Shown: piece after piece, positions 8,076-16,630 of the stretch | How positions within the stretch are numbered: position 1 is the stretch's first letter | Layout of the letters: each line of letters starts with the position of its first letter | Source of the DNA: Candidatus Nitrosomaritimum khambatensis | GTDB taxonomy: Archaea > Thermoproteota > Nitrososphaeria > Nitrososphaerales > Nitrosopumilaceae | Assembly (NCBI GenBank): GCA_011773785.1 | Contig: WVWY01000026.1 | Coordinates: 4,521 to 68,520 of the forward strand | Direction of reading: 5' to 3' | Length of the DNA: 64,000 nucleotides | The notes under the pieces: generated by a model | The model's database searches: none | What the model was told of the DNA's origin: nothing | Seen by the model: only the letters and a program-made list of their open reading frames with translations | Translations under genes and position numbers: made by a program

Positions 8076-8282
8076 GTGGCCGATTTACCAAAAAACTTTC
8101 CAGAGTATTTGATAATGTACAAGACACTAAATAACAAAATTCATGAATTGAAAGAAAAAGAAAATGACATGGAAGATAAAAAAATCATTGAAGAAAATCA
8201 ATTAAAAATTAAAACATATCAAATGGAAATAAATCGGATAAAGGCATTATTTCCAGAAAAATTTTTTGATGAGAAATTCTAA
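8076..8282 (+). CDS. Small coiled-coil protein
   Basis: A 68-residue protein starting at GTG. It is mostly Lys/Glu-rich helix with heptad-like spacing (residues 18-58), so a short coiled coil is likely. No family is recognised. It lies about 50 bases after the HD hydrolase on the same strand. Confidence 0.5.
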   Translation: MADLPKNFPEYLIMYKTLNNKIHELKEKENDMEDKKIIEENQLKIKTYQMEINRIKALFPEKFFDEKF

Positions 8283-8285
8283 AAA

Positions 8286-8711
8286 TTAGGCTTCCATACT
8301 TGCTTTTAGAAGATTTTTCCTAACCAATATAGGAATCTTGTAAAAAGCACCCAAAGCAACAGCATCAGAGGCCCTATAATTTCGTAATACCATGTCTTTT
8401 TTGCCAGTAAAATACAGGTTTGCTCGCAAAACCTCTCCGCTTTCATAAATTTTGACCTTAACTAAAACCAATTCATTTTCTTCACAAATCTCTTCAATCA
8501 TTTTGTAAATTGAGGGCACAGTATCAGTAGAACTTTCTGAGAAACTTGCAATATGTTTTGCAACTTCTCCTGAAAATGCTCTCATGTGAAATTCTTTTCC
8601 ATCTTCGGCCTTTAAGACAACCATTCCTTCAACGGCATAAGGATCTACAAACCCAATATAATCAATTTTTACAGAATCATAATCTGGTTCTTGTTCTTGG
8701 CCAATATCCAT
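8286..8711 (-). CDS. DUF151 bifunctional-nuclease-domain protein
   Basis: A 141-residue protein consisting of one BFN/DUF151 domain. Characteristic stretches are MVVLKAEDGKEFHMRAFSG near the start and RNYRASDAVALGAFYKIPILV near the end (the family's SDAxALA pattern). Plant and bacterial relatives are reported to have nuclease activity; the archaeal role is not established. Divergent from the CBS-TrkH gene. Confidence 0.8.
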   Translation of the reverse strand: MDIGQEQEPDYDSVKIDYIGFVDPYAVEGMVVLKAEDGKEFHMRAFSGEVAKHIASFSESSTDTVPSIYKMIEEICEENELVLVKVKIYESGEVLRANLYFTGKKDMVLRNYRASDAVALGAFYKIPILVRKNLLKASMEA

Positions 8712-8842
8712 GATGTTAGTTTGAATACAGATTTAATGTTTATAAAGATATGAATTTTCGATCTATTTTATGCGTAACTTTGGGTTGATCTATCAAAAAC
8801 CTTACCCCAAATTATTTAACATGAACAATAAATGAAAGCTTA

Positions 8843-10657
8843 ATGTCGACAAATCCAGAAAAGGCTGTATCTTACATCCTTACAAAACCAGTTTCAGAAT
8901 ACATGGATAAAGATGTGTTATTGCTAAATCAACACACCTTAACAAGGGATGCAGCTAGAATGCTTCAACATTATCAAGCTGACGACATTATCGTTACAGA
9001 TGAAAAAAGAGATCCCATTGGAATTGTTACTGACGAAGATATCTTGAGCAAAGTTAGCGATGTTACTGTTTACGCCGAAGCTACCACTCTAAAAGATGTC
9101 ATGAGCGCGCCATTAATTGTAATTAATGAAAAGGCTTCTTTGCAAGATGCTCTTCACAAAATGAGAGACAATAGCATTAGAAAATTACCCGTTGTAAATA
9201 AAAAGAATCAAGTTATTGGAATTATTTTTCAAGCAGCAATCGCAAATGCAATTAGGGAAGCTACTGCTACTCCTCCAAGATTATTTAGTCCTCCTGTAAA
9301 AGCTATTTTGGGAAACCTTGGATTTGTGTTGCAATTCGCTGGAGTCTTGCTGTTGGTTCCGGCTATTGTGGCCACAGTATTAGCTGAGACAGAGATTGCT
9401 ACAGGAATTTATCTTAACACAGTTTTGCTCTTGGCTACAGGCTTTTTTCTAAATTCTTATGGTGAAAAAGCAAGTCTAAACCTACAGCAGGCTTCAATTC
9501 TCGTGTTTTCAAGTTTGTTCTTGCTTACTCTATTTGGAACTACACCGTACTTGTATGTCTCACCTCAAGGGGTTGAGCCTATAGAATCATTTTCAAATGC
9601 TTTCTTTTCCAGTGCTGCTGGATTTACCACCGGAGGAATCTCATTGTTTGATGAGCCTGAAAATCTTCCACAGAGCTTCACCTTCTACCGCAGTTTTACA
9701 CAGTTGGTAGGAGGAATGAGTTTCATTTACTTGGTAATTACTGCATTTTATCCTGAATCAAAACTTCAATCCATGAGAGGTTTTATTTCTGGAAGAACAT
9801 TACACATGAGAGAACTTTTTGGAACAATCACAATCATCTTTGCACTTTACATCGTAATTGTTGCATTGTTGCTATGGGTCTTTGGTGAAAGAAATCTTAT
9901 GGACAATTTTTCATTAGCTATGAGTACGCTAGCTACTGGTGGATTTTTACCGACATCAACAATCTTAGATGATTTGCTTTGGCAAGAGGAAATTGTTTTA
10001 ATGGGCGCAATGATACTGGGTGCTTTGCCGTTTACCTTCCACTATGGCTTTGTTAGAAAAAAATTCCTTTCACCTAAACTTGGAAAAGAGGTACTCACCT
10101 TCTTTGCGATTTTAATTAGCGCTACATTGTTGTTTATGGCAATAAGTGGTTTTGATTATCTTGATAGTGCATTTTATTCAGTATCAGCAAGTACAACTGC
10201 GGGACTTCAAATAGAAAGTTTAGAAGGATTAAACTCTGCAGGTCATGGAATTCTTATTCTTTTGATGTTTATTGGAGGTTGCGGGTTTTCAACTGCAGGA
10301 GGATTGAAAATATTTAGGCTATTTCATTTGAAAAATTGTAGAGGTATTTTCAGTAAAGAAAAACGTGCTTTACTTCCAATCGAGACAAAAAAAGAATTGT
10401 ATTCTACACTAATTATTGTGGCGTTGTTTCCCTTAATTTCAGTAATAACAGCAGCCCATCTCTCAAATATAGAAGGAGTATCTTATGAAAATGCATTTTT
10501 TGAGTCAGTGGGAGTAATTACTACTGGAGGGCTATCTGCAAATGTAATTGATTTTGATACAGACTCTGCCACCAAAATTGTCCTTGGATTTTTGATGATT
10601 TTTGGTCGGCTTGAGATTATTGCACTTATCTACATTTTCGTGCCTAAATTAAGCTAA
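8843..10657 (+). CDS. CBS-domain fused to TrkH-type cation transporter
   Basis: A 604-residue fusion. Residues 15-140 hold two CBS domains (GIVTDEDILSKV and DNSIRKLPVVNKKNQVIG). From about residue 155 a TrkH/KtrB-like channel follows, with repeated pore loops visible as AAGFTTGGIS, STLATGGFLP, ASTTAGLQ and GVITTGGLS, the Thr-x-Gly selectivity pattern of Trk/Ktr K+ transporters. Trk/Ktr normally uses a separate RCK subunit for gating; here the fused CBS pair probably senses adenine nucleotides. Whether K+ or Na+ is carried is not shown. Confidence 0.88.
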   Translation: MSTNPEKAVSYILTKPVSEYMDKDVLLLNQHTLTRDAARMLQHYQADDIIVTDEKRDPIGIVTDEDILSKVSDVTVYAEATTLKDVMSAPLIVINEKASLQDALHKMRDNSIRKLPVVNKKNQVIGIIFQAAIANAIREATATPPRLFSPPVKAILGNLGFVLQFAGVLLLVPAIVATVLAETEIATGIYLNTVLLLATGFFLNSYGEKASLNLQQASILVFSSLFLLTLFGTTPYLYVSPQGVEPIESFSNAFFSSAAGFTTGGISLFDEPENLPQSFTFYRSFTQLVGGMSFIYLVITAFYPESKLQSMRGFISGRTLHMRELFGTITIIFALYIVIVALLLWVFGERNLMDNFSLAMSTLATGGFLPTSTILDDLLWQEEIVLMGAMILGALPFTFHYGFVRKKFLSPKLGKEVLTFFAILISATLLFMAISGFDYLDSAFYSVSASTTAGLQIESLEGLNSAGHGILILLMFIGGCGFSTAGGLKIFRLFHLKNCRGIFSKEKRALLPIETKKELYSTLIIVALFPLISVITAAHLSNIEGVSYENAFFESVGVITTGGLSANVIDFDTDSATKIVLGFLMIFGRLEIIALIYIFVPKLS

Positions 10658-10706
10658 TTTTTGGCAAAAAGATAGTATTTAATGCAATACAAAACCTCCT
10701 TAGGCA

Positions 10707-11537
10707 ATGGAAAAAGAGACACTCAAGCAAGGCAAGAGTGGTAGAAAATTAATTATTCTAGGCTTTGTTTCGATTGCAATTCTGTTTTTACTATATTCAA
10801 GATACCAAAATCCAGAATTAATTACACCTGATGCTTTTGATTCGATTCAAAGAATTGCATATGGATTTTACGTAATATTACTTGCCTGTTTAGGTGCCAT
10901 AACTTATGGACTATACATTTTCCATAGAGAAAAAGTAGAACGTAAAGAAAAAGACTTGTTTACAATAATTGCAATAACTACATGGAATTCAAAATCAAGA
11001 AAAATTTTTCTTGCCACCTTTATAGGATATGGAATTTTCTTTGCATTAGCATCTGGAACACTAGTTTATCAACCAGAGATTAATTTTGCAACTGATTTAG
11101 GACAAGAGGTACCTGGGGGTTTTGTTGCACCTTGTTGTGGAGACCCTGGATATATGCCAAAGATAGTTTACAATTTGACAGAGCATGTCGGATTGCAAAT
11201 AATTCCCATTAATTTTGTTTTACAAGTTGTAGTATCTTATCTTGTGGGATTAAACACATCAATAGCAATTAGTGCTTATGCAATTTCAAAAAAAGGTAGA
11301 GGGGCTAGCTCGATAGGAGCTGCAGCAGGTCTTTTTATTGCCTGTCCAACTTGTGCTGGAACCTTTCTTTCTATTTTCGTAGGAACCGCAAGCGGAATTG
11401 CTTTAACTATAGCACTAGCTCAACTACAAACCCTTTTCATTGCAATATCTATTCCAGTTCTGGTAATCACCCCATTTGTTATGGCCAGGAAATTAAGAAA
11501 CGCTGATGGTAGCTGTAAGATAGATCCTACTTTGTAA
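10707..11537 (+). CDS. Polytopic membrane protein with Cys motifs
   Basis: A 276-residue protein with about six membrane helices. Two Cys features stand out: a loop APCCGDPGYMPK (about residues 140-152) and a membrane-embedded CPTCAGTFLSIF (about residues 212-223). Such placements suggest metal binding or a redox pair, possibly for copper handling, but I do not recognise the family. It ends with an 11-base overlap with the convergent gene. Confidence 0.65.
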   Translation: MEKETLKQGKSGRKLIILGFVSIAILFLLYSRYQNPELITPDAFDSIQRIAYGFYVILLACLGAITYGLYIFHREKVERKEKDLFTIIAITTWNSKSRKIFLATFIGYGIFFALASGTLVYQPEINFATDLGQEVPGGFVAPCCGDPGYMPKIVYNLTEHVGLQIIPINFVLQVVVSYLVGLNTSIAISAYAISKKGRGASSIGAAAGLFIACPTCAGTFLSIFVGTASGIALTIALAQLQTLFIAISIPVLVITPFVMARKLRNADGSCKIDPTL

Positions 11538-11841
11538 AATTTTTGACCTCAGGAATTCTGTGATTTCCAATATCATAACCGTCTCTTCGTAGGTATTTCA
11601 GAGTCAATTTGTAAATTAGTTCATCATGGTTTACCTGCTCTAGAATATCGGTCCATAGAATCTTTCCTTTAAGTTCAATTTGCTTTTTAAATTCAGGATT
11701 CATAGATTCTGCAATTTCTCTGCATTGATCAAACGTCATTCCATTTTTGTATGCACGTGTTCTCCTGTCACAACTTTCCACATCAATTCTAGTCCTTTTT
11801 TGTAAATAAACCTGAGGGGATTTGCAGAGAAAACAAAACAA
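11527..11841 (-). CDS. Hypothetical protein
   Basis: A 104-residue soluble protein with a CFLCKSPQ segment at the very N-terminus and a basic, Tyr-rich C-terminus (LTLKYLRRDGYDIGNHRIPEV). No family recognised. Only one Cys pair is present, so a zinc site would need a partner. Convergent with the membrane protein upstream. Confidence 0.5.
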   Translation of the reverse strand: MFCFLCKSPQVYLQKRTRIDVESCDRRTRAYKNGMTFDQCREIAESMNPEFKKQIELKGKILWTDILEQVNHDELIYKLTLKYLRRDGYDIGNHRIPEVKNFTK

Positions 11842-11856
11842 ATAACACCTGATTTT

Positions 11857-12102
11857 TTGAAAGTTATGGGCATAAAGAGCATTTCAGAATATGTAAAATT
11901 TTTCTGTGAATTGGATATGGGTAATCAAGTTAAACTTTTGAGTTTTGCAAATAACGAGAAAAGGATTTTGAAATTAAAGTTACAAAACAAGGAGATAAAA
12001 AAGGAGCCAATTCTTGAGGGAATAAAAATTCTTGATGAGCTCATTTTAGAGATTAAAGAAAATGGAGAAGAATGGGCAATAGACAAGTATCTAAAAAGAT
12101 AA
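11857..12102 (+). CDS. Hypothetical protein
   Basis: An 81-residue, Lys/Glu-rich, mainly helical protein with no motif I recognise. The start ATG could also be the second Met, two codons later. It lies divergent from the preceding minus-strand gene with only 15 bases between, so promoters overlap. Confidence 0.5.
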   Translation: MKVMGIKSISEYVKFFCELDMGNQVKLLSFANNEKRILKLKLQNKEIKKEPILEGIKILDELILEIKENGEEWAIDKYLKR

Positions 12103-12122
12103 TTTCTTGAAAAGAGATTTAA

Positions 12123-12404
12123 TTAAAACTGATTCAATTTTTCTAAAACAATTCGAAAAATTTCATCATTATCCAACAAGATATAGGGTAAATCATTTTC
12201 TTCACATGCTTGACCACTTTCGGTATCTCTTGTTACCAAAATCATGTCATTTTCTTTTGCATAATTGATTACTGAGTAATCAGTCCGAAGTTTTTTCCCT
12301 TCTGCACGAAGTTTTTTTACACTATATGCATCAAAGCCTAGTTGTTGTAGTCTTTCATCCCAACCATCATCCATCTCATCAACTAAGACTTTGGGCTTTG
12401 TCAT
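12123..12404 (-). CDS. PIN-like (DUF5615/Mut7-C type) protein
   Basis: A 93-residue protein beginning MTKPKVLVDEMDDGWDERLQQLGF. The early acidic VDEMDDG segment and later ILVTRDTE match the acidic metal-site pattern of small PIN-like nucleases of the DUF5615 type. I start at this internal Met because the longer frame would run into the preceding gene. It lies about 46 bases downstream of the 12451-12804 gene. It could be a toxin-like RNase, but no antitoxin pair is evident. Confidence 0.65.
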   Translation of the reverse strand: MTKPKVLVDEMDDGWDERLQQLGFDAYSVKKLRAEGKKLRTDYSVINYAKENDMILVTRDTESGQACEENDLPYILLDNDEIFRIVLEKLNQF

Positions 12405-12450
12405 GGATAGTCTATGAAAAAAATCAATATTAGTGTAAAGTTTGGTTTCC

Positions 12451-12804
12451 TTAGATTTTTTGTGTTGAGGCAAAATCAAAAAGACTTGAGCAGAATTTGT
12501 CCAATCTTTCAGGCAAAATACCATCATACCAGGCATGTTCAGAGTTTACATTGCTTCCTTTGAAAATTGATTTGTCATGCCCAGTATTTTCTAAATAACC
12601 TGTCTCATTTTGAAATAATTTTTGAATATTTCTCTGAGCAATTTTTGACAGATTATAATTACAGGTAATAAGGTCAAGTTGAACTAGATAATTATTATCA
12701 ACAGGGTTTTTTCTTGCTTTTACGAAGGGAATATTGGTTTTTTGACACTCTCGATAATATTTGTCAAATTCAAACATTTTAGAATCTGCAAGATACTTTT
12801 TCAT
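12451..12804 (-). CDS. Hypothetical protein
   Basis: A 117-residue soluble protein of mixed composition, rich in Asn, Lys and Phe. No domain is recognised and no membrane segment is present. It is directly upstream of the PIN-like gene on the same strand and probably in one transcript, so a functional link is possible. Confidence 0.55.
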   Translation of the reverse strand: MKKYLADSKMFEFDKYYRECQKTNIPFVKARKNPVDNNYLVQLDLITCNYNLSKIAQRNIQKLFQNETGYLENTGHDKSIFKGSNVNSEHAWYDGILPERLDKFCSSLFDFASTQKI

Positions 12805-12836
12805 TTTTTAGAATCCAAATATTGAAAAAATAACAT

Positions 12837-13214
12837 CTAAAGATTAGCAGATATCTTTTTTATTTTTGTGATTAATCTAATTTTTTTATCAATTGCCATT
12901 TCTGGCTCCATGGTAAAGTAAACGATGTTCCTTTTTGTGTAAACAACCATTTGAGTTACTTTTTCTCGTTCAACATGAACATATCGAACCTTACCAAGAG
13001 AACGATCAAATTCTTTTCTCATTGTTCTTCTTTGTGCAACCTGTTTACAAAAATGCTCTTCTTCTTTTTGTGATTTGAGTGAAGTTTTTCCACTTTTCAT
13101 TATTGCTTCGCGAATATTTCCTTTTGCATCTATTATCGCAGCAAATCTCATTTTTGGGTCTAATTTGATAATGCTTTCAACAATTTTTATCAAATCAATT
13201 TTTTTTGTTGCCAC
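12837..13214 (-). CDS. Roadblock-like lineage-specific protein (paralogue A)
   Basis: A 125-residue protein. It resembles the protein at 24326-24673: both start with a helix ending in LDP/VSP, then a strand pair (RFAAIIDAKGNIREAI against RVVTVCDLNGKLVFSE), a Lys/Gln/Arg helix (QVAQRRTMRKEFDRSLGKVRYVHVE against DWKQRRKLARTLGTCKYVVAE), and a final strand and helix. The layout recalls Roadblock/LC7 or profilin-like sensor folds. The family appears confined to this lineage; function unknown. Confidence 0.65.
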   Translation of the reverse strand: MATKKIDLIKIVESIIKLDPKMRFAAIIDAKGNIREAIMKSGKTSLKSQKEEEHFCKQVAQRRTMRKEFDRSLGKVRYVHVEREKVTQMVVYTKRNIVYFTMEPEMAIDKKIRLITKIKKISANL

Positions 13215-13289
13215 GAAGAATAATCCAAAATTACTAAATATATTCTATTGAAAATACTATTTTTAAAAAGCGATCTTGTCACAGTTGAT

Positions 13290-14099
13290 TCAAAATTTTA
13301 GAGTGATTCTAGATTTTTGGAATAAGATTATGCTAGAAAAGGCAACTGCCAAAATTACTGCAGACCATACACCAAATTCAGGTACAACTTTTGTGCCTAC
13401 AATAGTCATTTGAGTTGCATCTTCAGGTAATTCGATTTCAATGGTGTTGACATCATCACCTGGCAAATAATCAAATCTAAGATTCTTCTCACCATCTACA
13501 AAAATTACGTACGGTCCTTCAATCAAGCCTTTAGGTAACATCATCATTAGATTTTGATCAAGAGATTTTGCATTAGGTACAACGTTAAATGTTATTGATT
13601 TTTGTTCCTCATTTATTGTGGCATCAGAGATTACTCCTTCATATTGATAATCAACATGGTATGTAGTAAGTCCATCTCCCACATCTTTGCCAACATCAGC
13701 TAAAAGCTTGTAGCCCTCAGTTACAGTTACAACCCCTATCATCCATGGGTGAATTATACAATAGTATGGGTACTGACCTTTTTCAGTAAAAGTAAATTTG
13801 TAAGTTTCACCTGGAACCAAAAAGTCAGTTCCACCAAAAATCCCGTCAGGGCCATCTTCTATTGTTCCAGAAGTAATGGTATGTTTTGCTTGATCACCAT
13901 TTTTCCAAACTACAGTATCTCCTACTAGAATTTCTATATCGCCAGTGGCTTCACCAGTTTTCTCGTTTTGCCAAAAGTAAGGAGCGTCTGGACTGGCAGA
14001 GCCTGTTGGCATGTTAATATCGTATGTTTCTGCATATGCATTTTGGATAAAGGGAATTGATAATATAGAAATAGCAAATAAAAGATAAAATTTATTCAT
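13290..14099 (-). CDS. Secreted cupredoxin with C-terminal PEFG anchor
   Basis: A 269-residue exported blue-copper-type protein. It has a signal peptide (residues 1-23, ending NAYA). A plastocyanin-like domain follows with type 1 copper ligands visible: His73 in AKHTITSG, then Cys114, His117 and Met120 in YYCIIHPWM. A second beta domain spans about 130-230. The C-terminus has PEFG, a hydrophobic helix and a basic end, the archaeal PEFG-CTERM sorting signal. Such proteins are abundant in ammonia oxidisers and probably act in extracellular electron transfer. Confidence 0.88.
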   Translation of the reverse strand: MNKFYLLFAISILSIPFIQNAYAETYDINMPTGSASPDAPYFWQNEKTGEATGDIEILVGDTVVWKNGDQAKHTITSGTIEDGPDGIFGGTDFLVPGETYKFTFTEKGQYPYYCIIHPWMIGVVTVTEGYKLLADVGKDVGDGLTTYHVDYQYEGVISDATINEEQKSITFNVVPNAKSLDQNLMMMLPKGLIEGPYVIFVDGEKNLRFDYLPGDDVNTIEIELPEDATQMTIVGTKVVPEFGVWSAVILAVAFSSIILFQKSRITLKF

Positions 14100-14202
14100 A
14101 CGTAAATTTACAATATTATCTTAAAATTGTTTTCTGTTTGAGTTGATGATTTTTTGTCAGGTTACTGTACGAGTTTATTAATGTCAAAGAAAACGTAACG
14201 GT

Positions 14203-14448
14203 ATGAAAGCAGGTTCTGCGATAGCTGTTGCGGGGATTATTATGATTATTAGTGGAGCAACATTGTTTTATTCAATTCAAGGAGATACCTCTTCAGACCA
14301 AACCTTACGATTGTTAAAACATGGTGGAACCTTTGCTGGATTAATGGGGATAGGGATTGTTATGGCTGGAATTCTACTTTACCTCATAGGAAGAGAAGAA
14401 CCTCCAATTCAAGAGGATTTTGAGCCTACTGATACAGATAATTTTTAA
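14203..14448 (+). CDS. Two-helix membrane protein
   Basis: An 81-residue protein with membrane helices at about residues 5-25 and 45-65 and an acidic tail (EEPPIQEDFEPTDTDNF). The topology resembles the protein at 21764-22042. No family recognised. It is divergent from the cupredoxin gene. Confidence 0.55.
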   Translation: MKAGSAIAVAGIIMIISGATLFYSIQGDTSSDQTLRLLKHGGTFAGLMGIGIVMAGILLYLIGREEPPIQEDFEPTDTDNF

Positions 14449-14512
14449 TTTTTTTAAATTTTCAAAAGTTTGATTTAGGATTTATAATAATGAAGAAGTT
14501 ACAAAATTAAGA

Positions 14513-14935
14513 TTGTCAGATAAAACTTGGTTAGGAGGAATTTATCTAAAGGAAGAAGGAGGATATGAAATAATTTTGCGTGCTTTAGTGCATTACAAAA
14601 AAAGACTAATGACTGTAGACAAGAGTCCTGAAATTAAAGATTCTGCTGCAATGTTTGGAGGCATATTACGACAGGCGGCGATGAAAACAATTCCTAAAAT
14701 TGATGAAATTACAAAAAAAATCCAGCAAAGTCTTTCTGCTTCTCAGCTAGATAATACATTGAACGAAGATGTTCCGTTCTTAGAAAAAGCGCTTGTTTCT
14801 TATGAAACAGATATCAAAAAAGCCCAGGATACGGGTCATGAATACTACTTGGGATTGGTTGGTGATCTTGCTTCAATACGAAATGATTTAGATTTGATTA
14901 AAACTGCAAAATCAAAAATAAATGAATTTGAATAA
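14513..14935 (+). CDS. Hypothetical helical protein
   Basis: A 140-residue protein that starts at TTG. After a short N-terminal segment (DKTWLGGIYLKEEGGYEI) it is predicted helical to the end, with polar heptad-like repeats. No catalytic motif. It resembles lineage-specific helical-bundle proteins; function unknown. Confidence 0.55.
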   Translation: MSDKTWLGGIYLKEEGGYEIILRALVHYKKRLMTVDKSPEIKDSAAMFGGILRQAAMKTIPKIDEITKKIQQSLSASQLDNTLNEDVPFLEKALVSYETDIKKAQDTGHEYYLGLVGDLASIRNDLDLIKTAKSKINEFE

Positions 14936-14942
14936 ATTTTAT

Positions 14943-15173
14943 CTAGAGACCTTGAAGATACCAATCAAAATAGGCTTTGAGAGCTGAACAAAGTTTTTTC
15001 TTTTCACTTTCTTCAGGTGTCTTTGAGATTCCTTCAAATTTTCCACTAAGATAATCTTGTGTTATTTGGCTTTGAAAAAATGGTTGAATTTCCTTTAAAA
15101 TTTCAATTATTTGGTCTGACGACAGTTCTTGAAAATTTTCATTTGCATGTTTTACTTTTTCTTCCAATGACAT
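14943..15173 (-). CDS. Hypothetical protein
   Basis: A 76-residue acidic helical protein (SLEEKVKHANENFQELSSDQ onward) without recognised motifs. Convergent with the preceding gene with seven bases between stops. Confidence 0.5.
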   Translation of the reverse strand: MSLEEKVKHANENFQELSSDQIIEILKEIQPFFQSQITQDYLSGKFEGISKTPEESEKKKLCSALKAYFDWYLQGL

Positions 15174-15203
15174 ATAATTGAAAAAATTAATCTTACTTTT
15201 ATT

Positions 15204-15440
15204 TCATAGTGGATTTAGCAAATCATCATCTTCCCATGTTAGTCTAAACTTGCCAACCACCCTTAGAAGATTGATTTTTCCGCCGTTTTTGAATAGAAGT
15301 TGGCGTGAATTTTGGGATGTGTCCATAATCTCTAAAGAAACATCGTCAGATATGCATTGAAAAGTAATAGGGTTTGTTGAGGTTTGTTTCCATTCTTTTG
15401 GATCGAAATCTACGTATAATTTTGTATAAATTAATCCCAT
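15204..15440 (-). CDS. Hypothetical protein
   Basis: A 78-residue, strand-rich protein (GLIYTKLYVDFDPKEW; VSLEIMDTSQNSRQLLF) with no membrane segment. No family recognised. It lies about 30 bases upstream of the 14943-15173 gene on the same strand, so they may share a transcript. The plus-strand frame covering most of it looks like a shadow. Confidence 0.5.
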   Translation of the reverse strand: MGLIYTKLYVDFDPKEWKQTSTNPITFQCISDDVSLEIMDTSQNSRQLLFKNGGKINLLRVVGKFRLTWEDDDLLNPL

Positions 15441-15500
15441 GCTAATTTGTCAAGAAATTTACTAAATAAAAACCACATTTATTGAAAGTAAAATGTTTCA

Positions 15501-15776
15501 TCATTCTTCAGAATACGAGCGTCCCTTTCTTTTACTCCAAAAATAATTTCCAATTATTCCAAGTGCAATCATGATAACTATGAAAAAAAGAACAATGTTA
15601 TAATCATCTTCAGATACAATCACTTGTTCTTCGTATAGGTCCTCACATTTCTCTCCAAATTGAGGCTCACACCAATCCATAAATTCATCATAGGATTGCC
15701 CCTGAGAATAACCCAATCCATACAAAAGAGAATAACAAATCAATCCAATTGAAAAAATCGTGATTTTGTAATTCAA
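15501..15776 (-). CDS. Small exported or membrane protein
   Basis: A 91-residue protein with an N-terminal hydrophobic segment (residues 5-23), an acidic outer domain containing two Cys (CEPQFGEKC), and a second membrane helix near residues 60-78 followed by basic residues. The two Cys could form a disulfide outside the cell. The layout resembles the protein at 47470-47814. No known family. Confidence 0.55.
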   Translation of the reverse strand: MNYKITIFSIGLICYSLLYGLGYSQGQSYDEFMDWCEPQFGEKCEDLYEEQVIVSEDDYNIVLFFIVIMIALGIIGNYFWSKRKGRSYSEE

Positions 15777-15941
15777 TCAGTTAGAGTTTAAGAGAATTAT
15801 TCAATTAAGAATATTGGAAATTTCCAGAAAAATCAGGTGGAATTCAATGGTAATGCATATTATTTTGTGCAATTTTTTGACTCAAAGCATAATCAATGCT
15901 ACGTAGGCTTTTTTAATTATAATTTGTAAATACAATAGTAG

Positions 15942-16020
15942 AGAAGTAGGACGATCTTTTGAGGGTCTTTTGACCAACATTATGTGAACCTACTTCCCGA
16001 CTTTCAGCGAATCTATTTTG
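15942..16020 (+). ncRNA. Candidate small structured RNA
   Basis: A TATA box (TTTTTAATTATAA, about 15909-15921) is followed about 25 bases later by the start of an 8-base-pair stem, GAAGTAGG (15943-15950) with CCTACTTC (15989-15996). Inside is a hairpin GGTC-TTTT-GACC (15964-15975), and TCTTTTGA is repeated twice. A T-rich stretch near 16014-16024 could end the transcript. No reading frame occupies the gap (15777-16067). Class unknown. Confidence 0.45.
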
Positions 16021-16067
16021 TTTTAATCTAAAAGCATTACCTATGATTCATCTAGTGGTTTGAAATT

Positions 16068-16415
16068 TTAATGTAGTATGTCATCATCAGGTTTTTGAAT
16101 AAACCCAACTGAATCTGAATCAATTAACAAATCATAACATTTTACAATATCGACTTTTTTAATATGCGATATTTTCTCGATTTCATCAAGGGTTACCCTT
16201 TGGGGGATGCCGTGAGAAATTGCATATACACATACTGCCGAAATTAGAAAGGGTGATTCGTATTTGAAGGGATTTTTTTCTAAAAGAATTTGGTGTAGAT
16301 TTTGAGCCTGAATGATGTCTTTCTCATGAATTCCTAATTCACATCTAAATTCTTCATAAATTGCTTCAATTCTTTCATCAATCAATAAAGTGAATTTTTC
16401 AAAATAGATAATCAA
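16068..16415 (-). CDS. Short TFB-like single cyclin-fold protein
   Basis: A 115-residue protein. Residues about 55-105 (FLISAVCVYAISHGIPQRVTLDEIEKISHI, continuing VDIVKCYDLLI) follow the TFIIB cyclin-repeat pattern of a helix ending in A-x-Y-x-A, then an Arg/Thr-led helix, then a helix-turn-helix-like end. The usual zinc ribbon and second cyclin repeat are absent; normal TFB is about 300 residues. It may be a reduced TFB relative or a degenerate copy. Confidence 0.5.
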   Translation of the reverse strand: MIIYFEKFTLLIDERIEAIYEEFRCELGIHEKDIIQAQNLHQILLEKNPFKYESPFLISAVCVYAISHGIPQRVTLDEIEKISHIKKVDIVKCYDLLIDSDSVGFIQKPDDDILH

Positions 16416-16529
16416 CTAATGATTGTTCAAAAAATACACATCCTCCTTTAAATTGAAATTTGAGATTTTACGCGCAGATTATTACAAATGAACGTTTTTT
16501 CAAAGAAAAAACAAGTAACAAAAAAAGAA

Positions 16530-16630
16530 TTAGTTCAGACTTGAGTTTCCCCTCGGGGCCTGAACCGCTGTCAGAGCTTAAGACCAAAAACGAGTAGTAT
16601 TTTGGTGACAACTCTATTTTGACTTTTTTT
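16530..16630 (+). ncRNA. Candidate structured RNA with T-tract
   Basis: Two hairpins lie close together: GTTCAG/CTGAAC (16533-16538 with 16560-16565) enclosing CCCC-TC-GGGG, and ACCAAAA/TTTTGGT (16583-16589 with 16600-16606). A run of seven T follows near 16624-16630. A TATA-like CTTTAAATT near 16448 could supply a promoter. No plus-strand gene lies upstream, so this is not simply a terminator of a coding gene. The remainder of the gap (16416-16826) shows no gene I can support. Confidence 0.45.

Noticed and set aside
12123-12536. PIN-like gene as toxin of a toxin-antitoxin pair
   Set aside because: The upstream neighbour does not look like an antitoxin, and the PIN-like protein lacks clear evidence of toxicity; left as PIN-like only.
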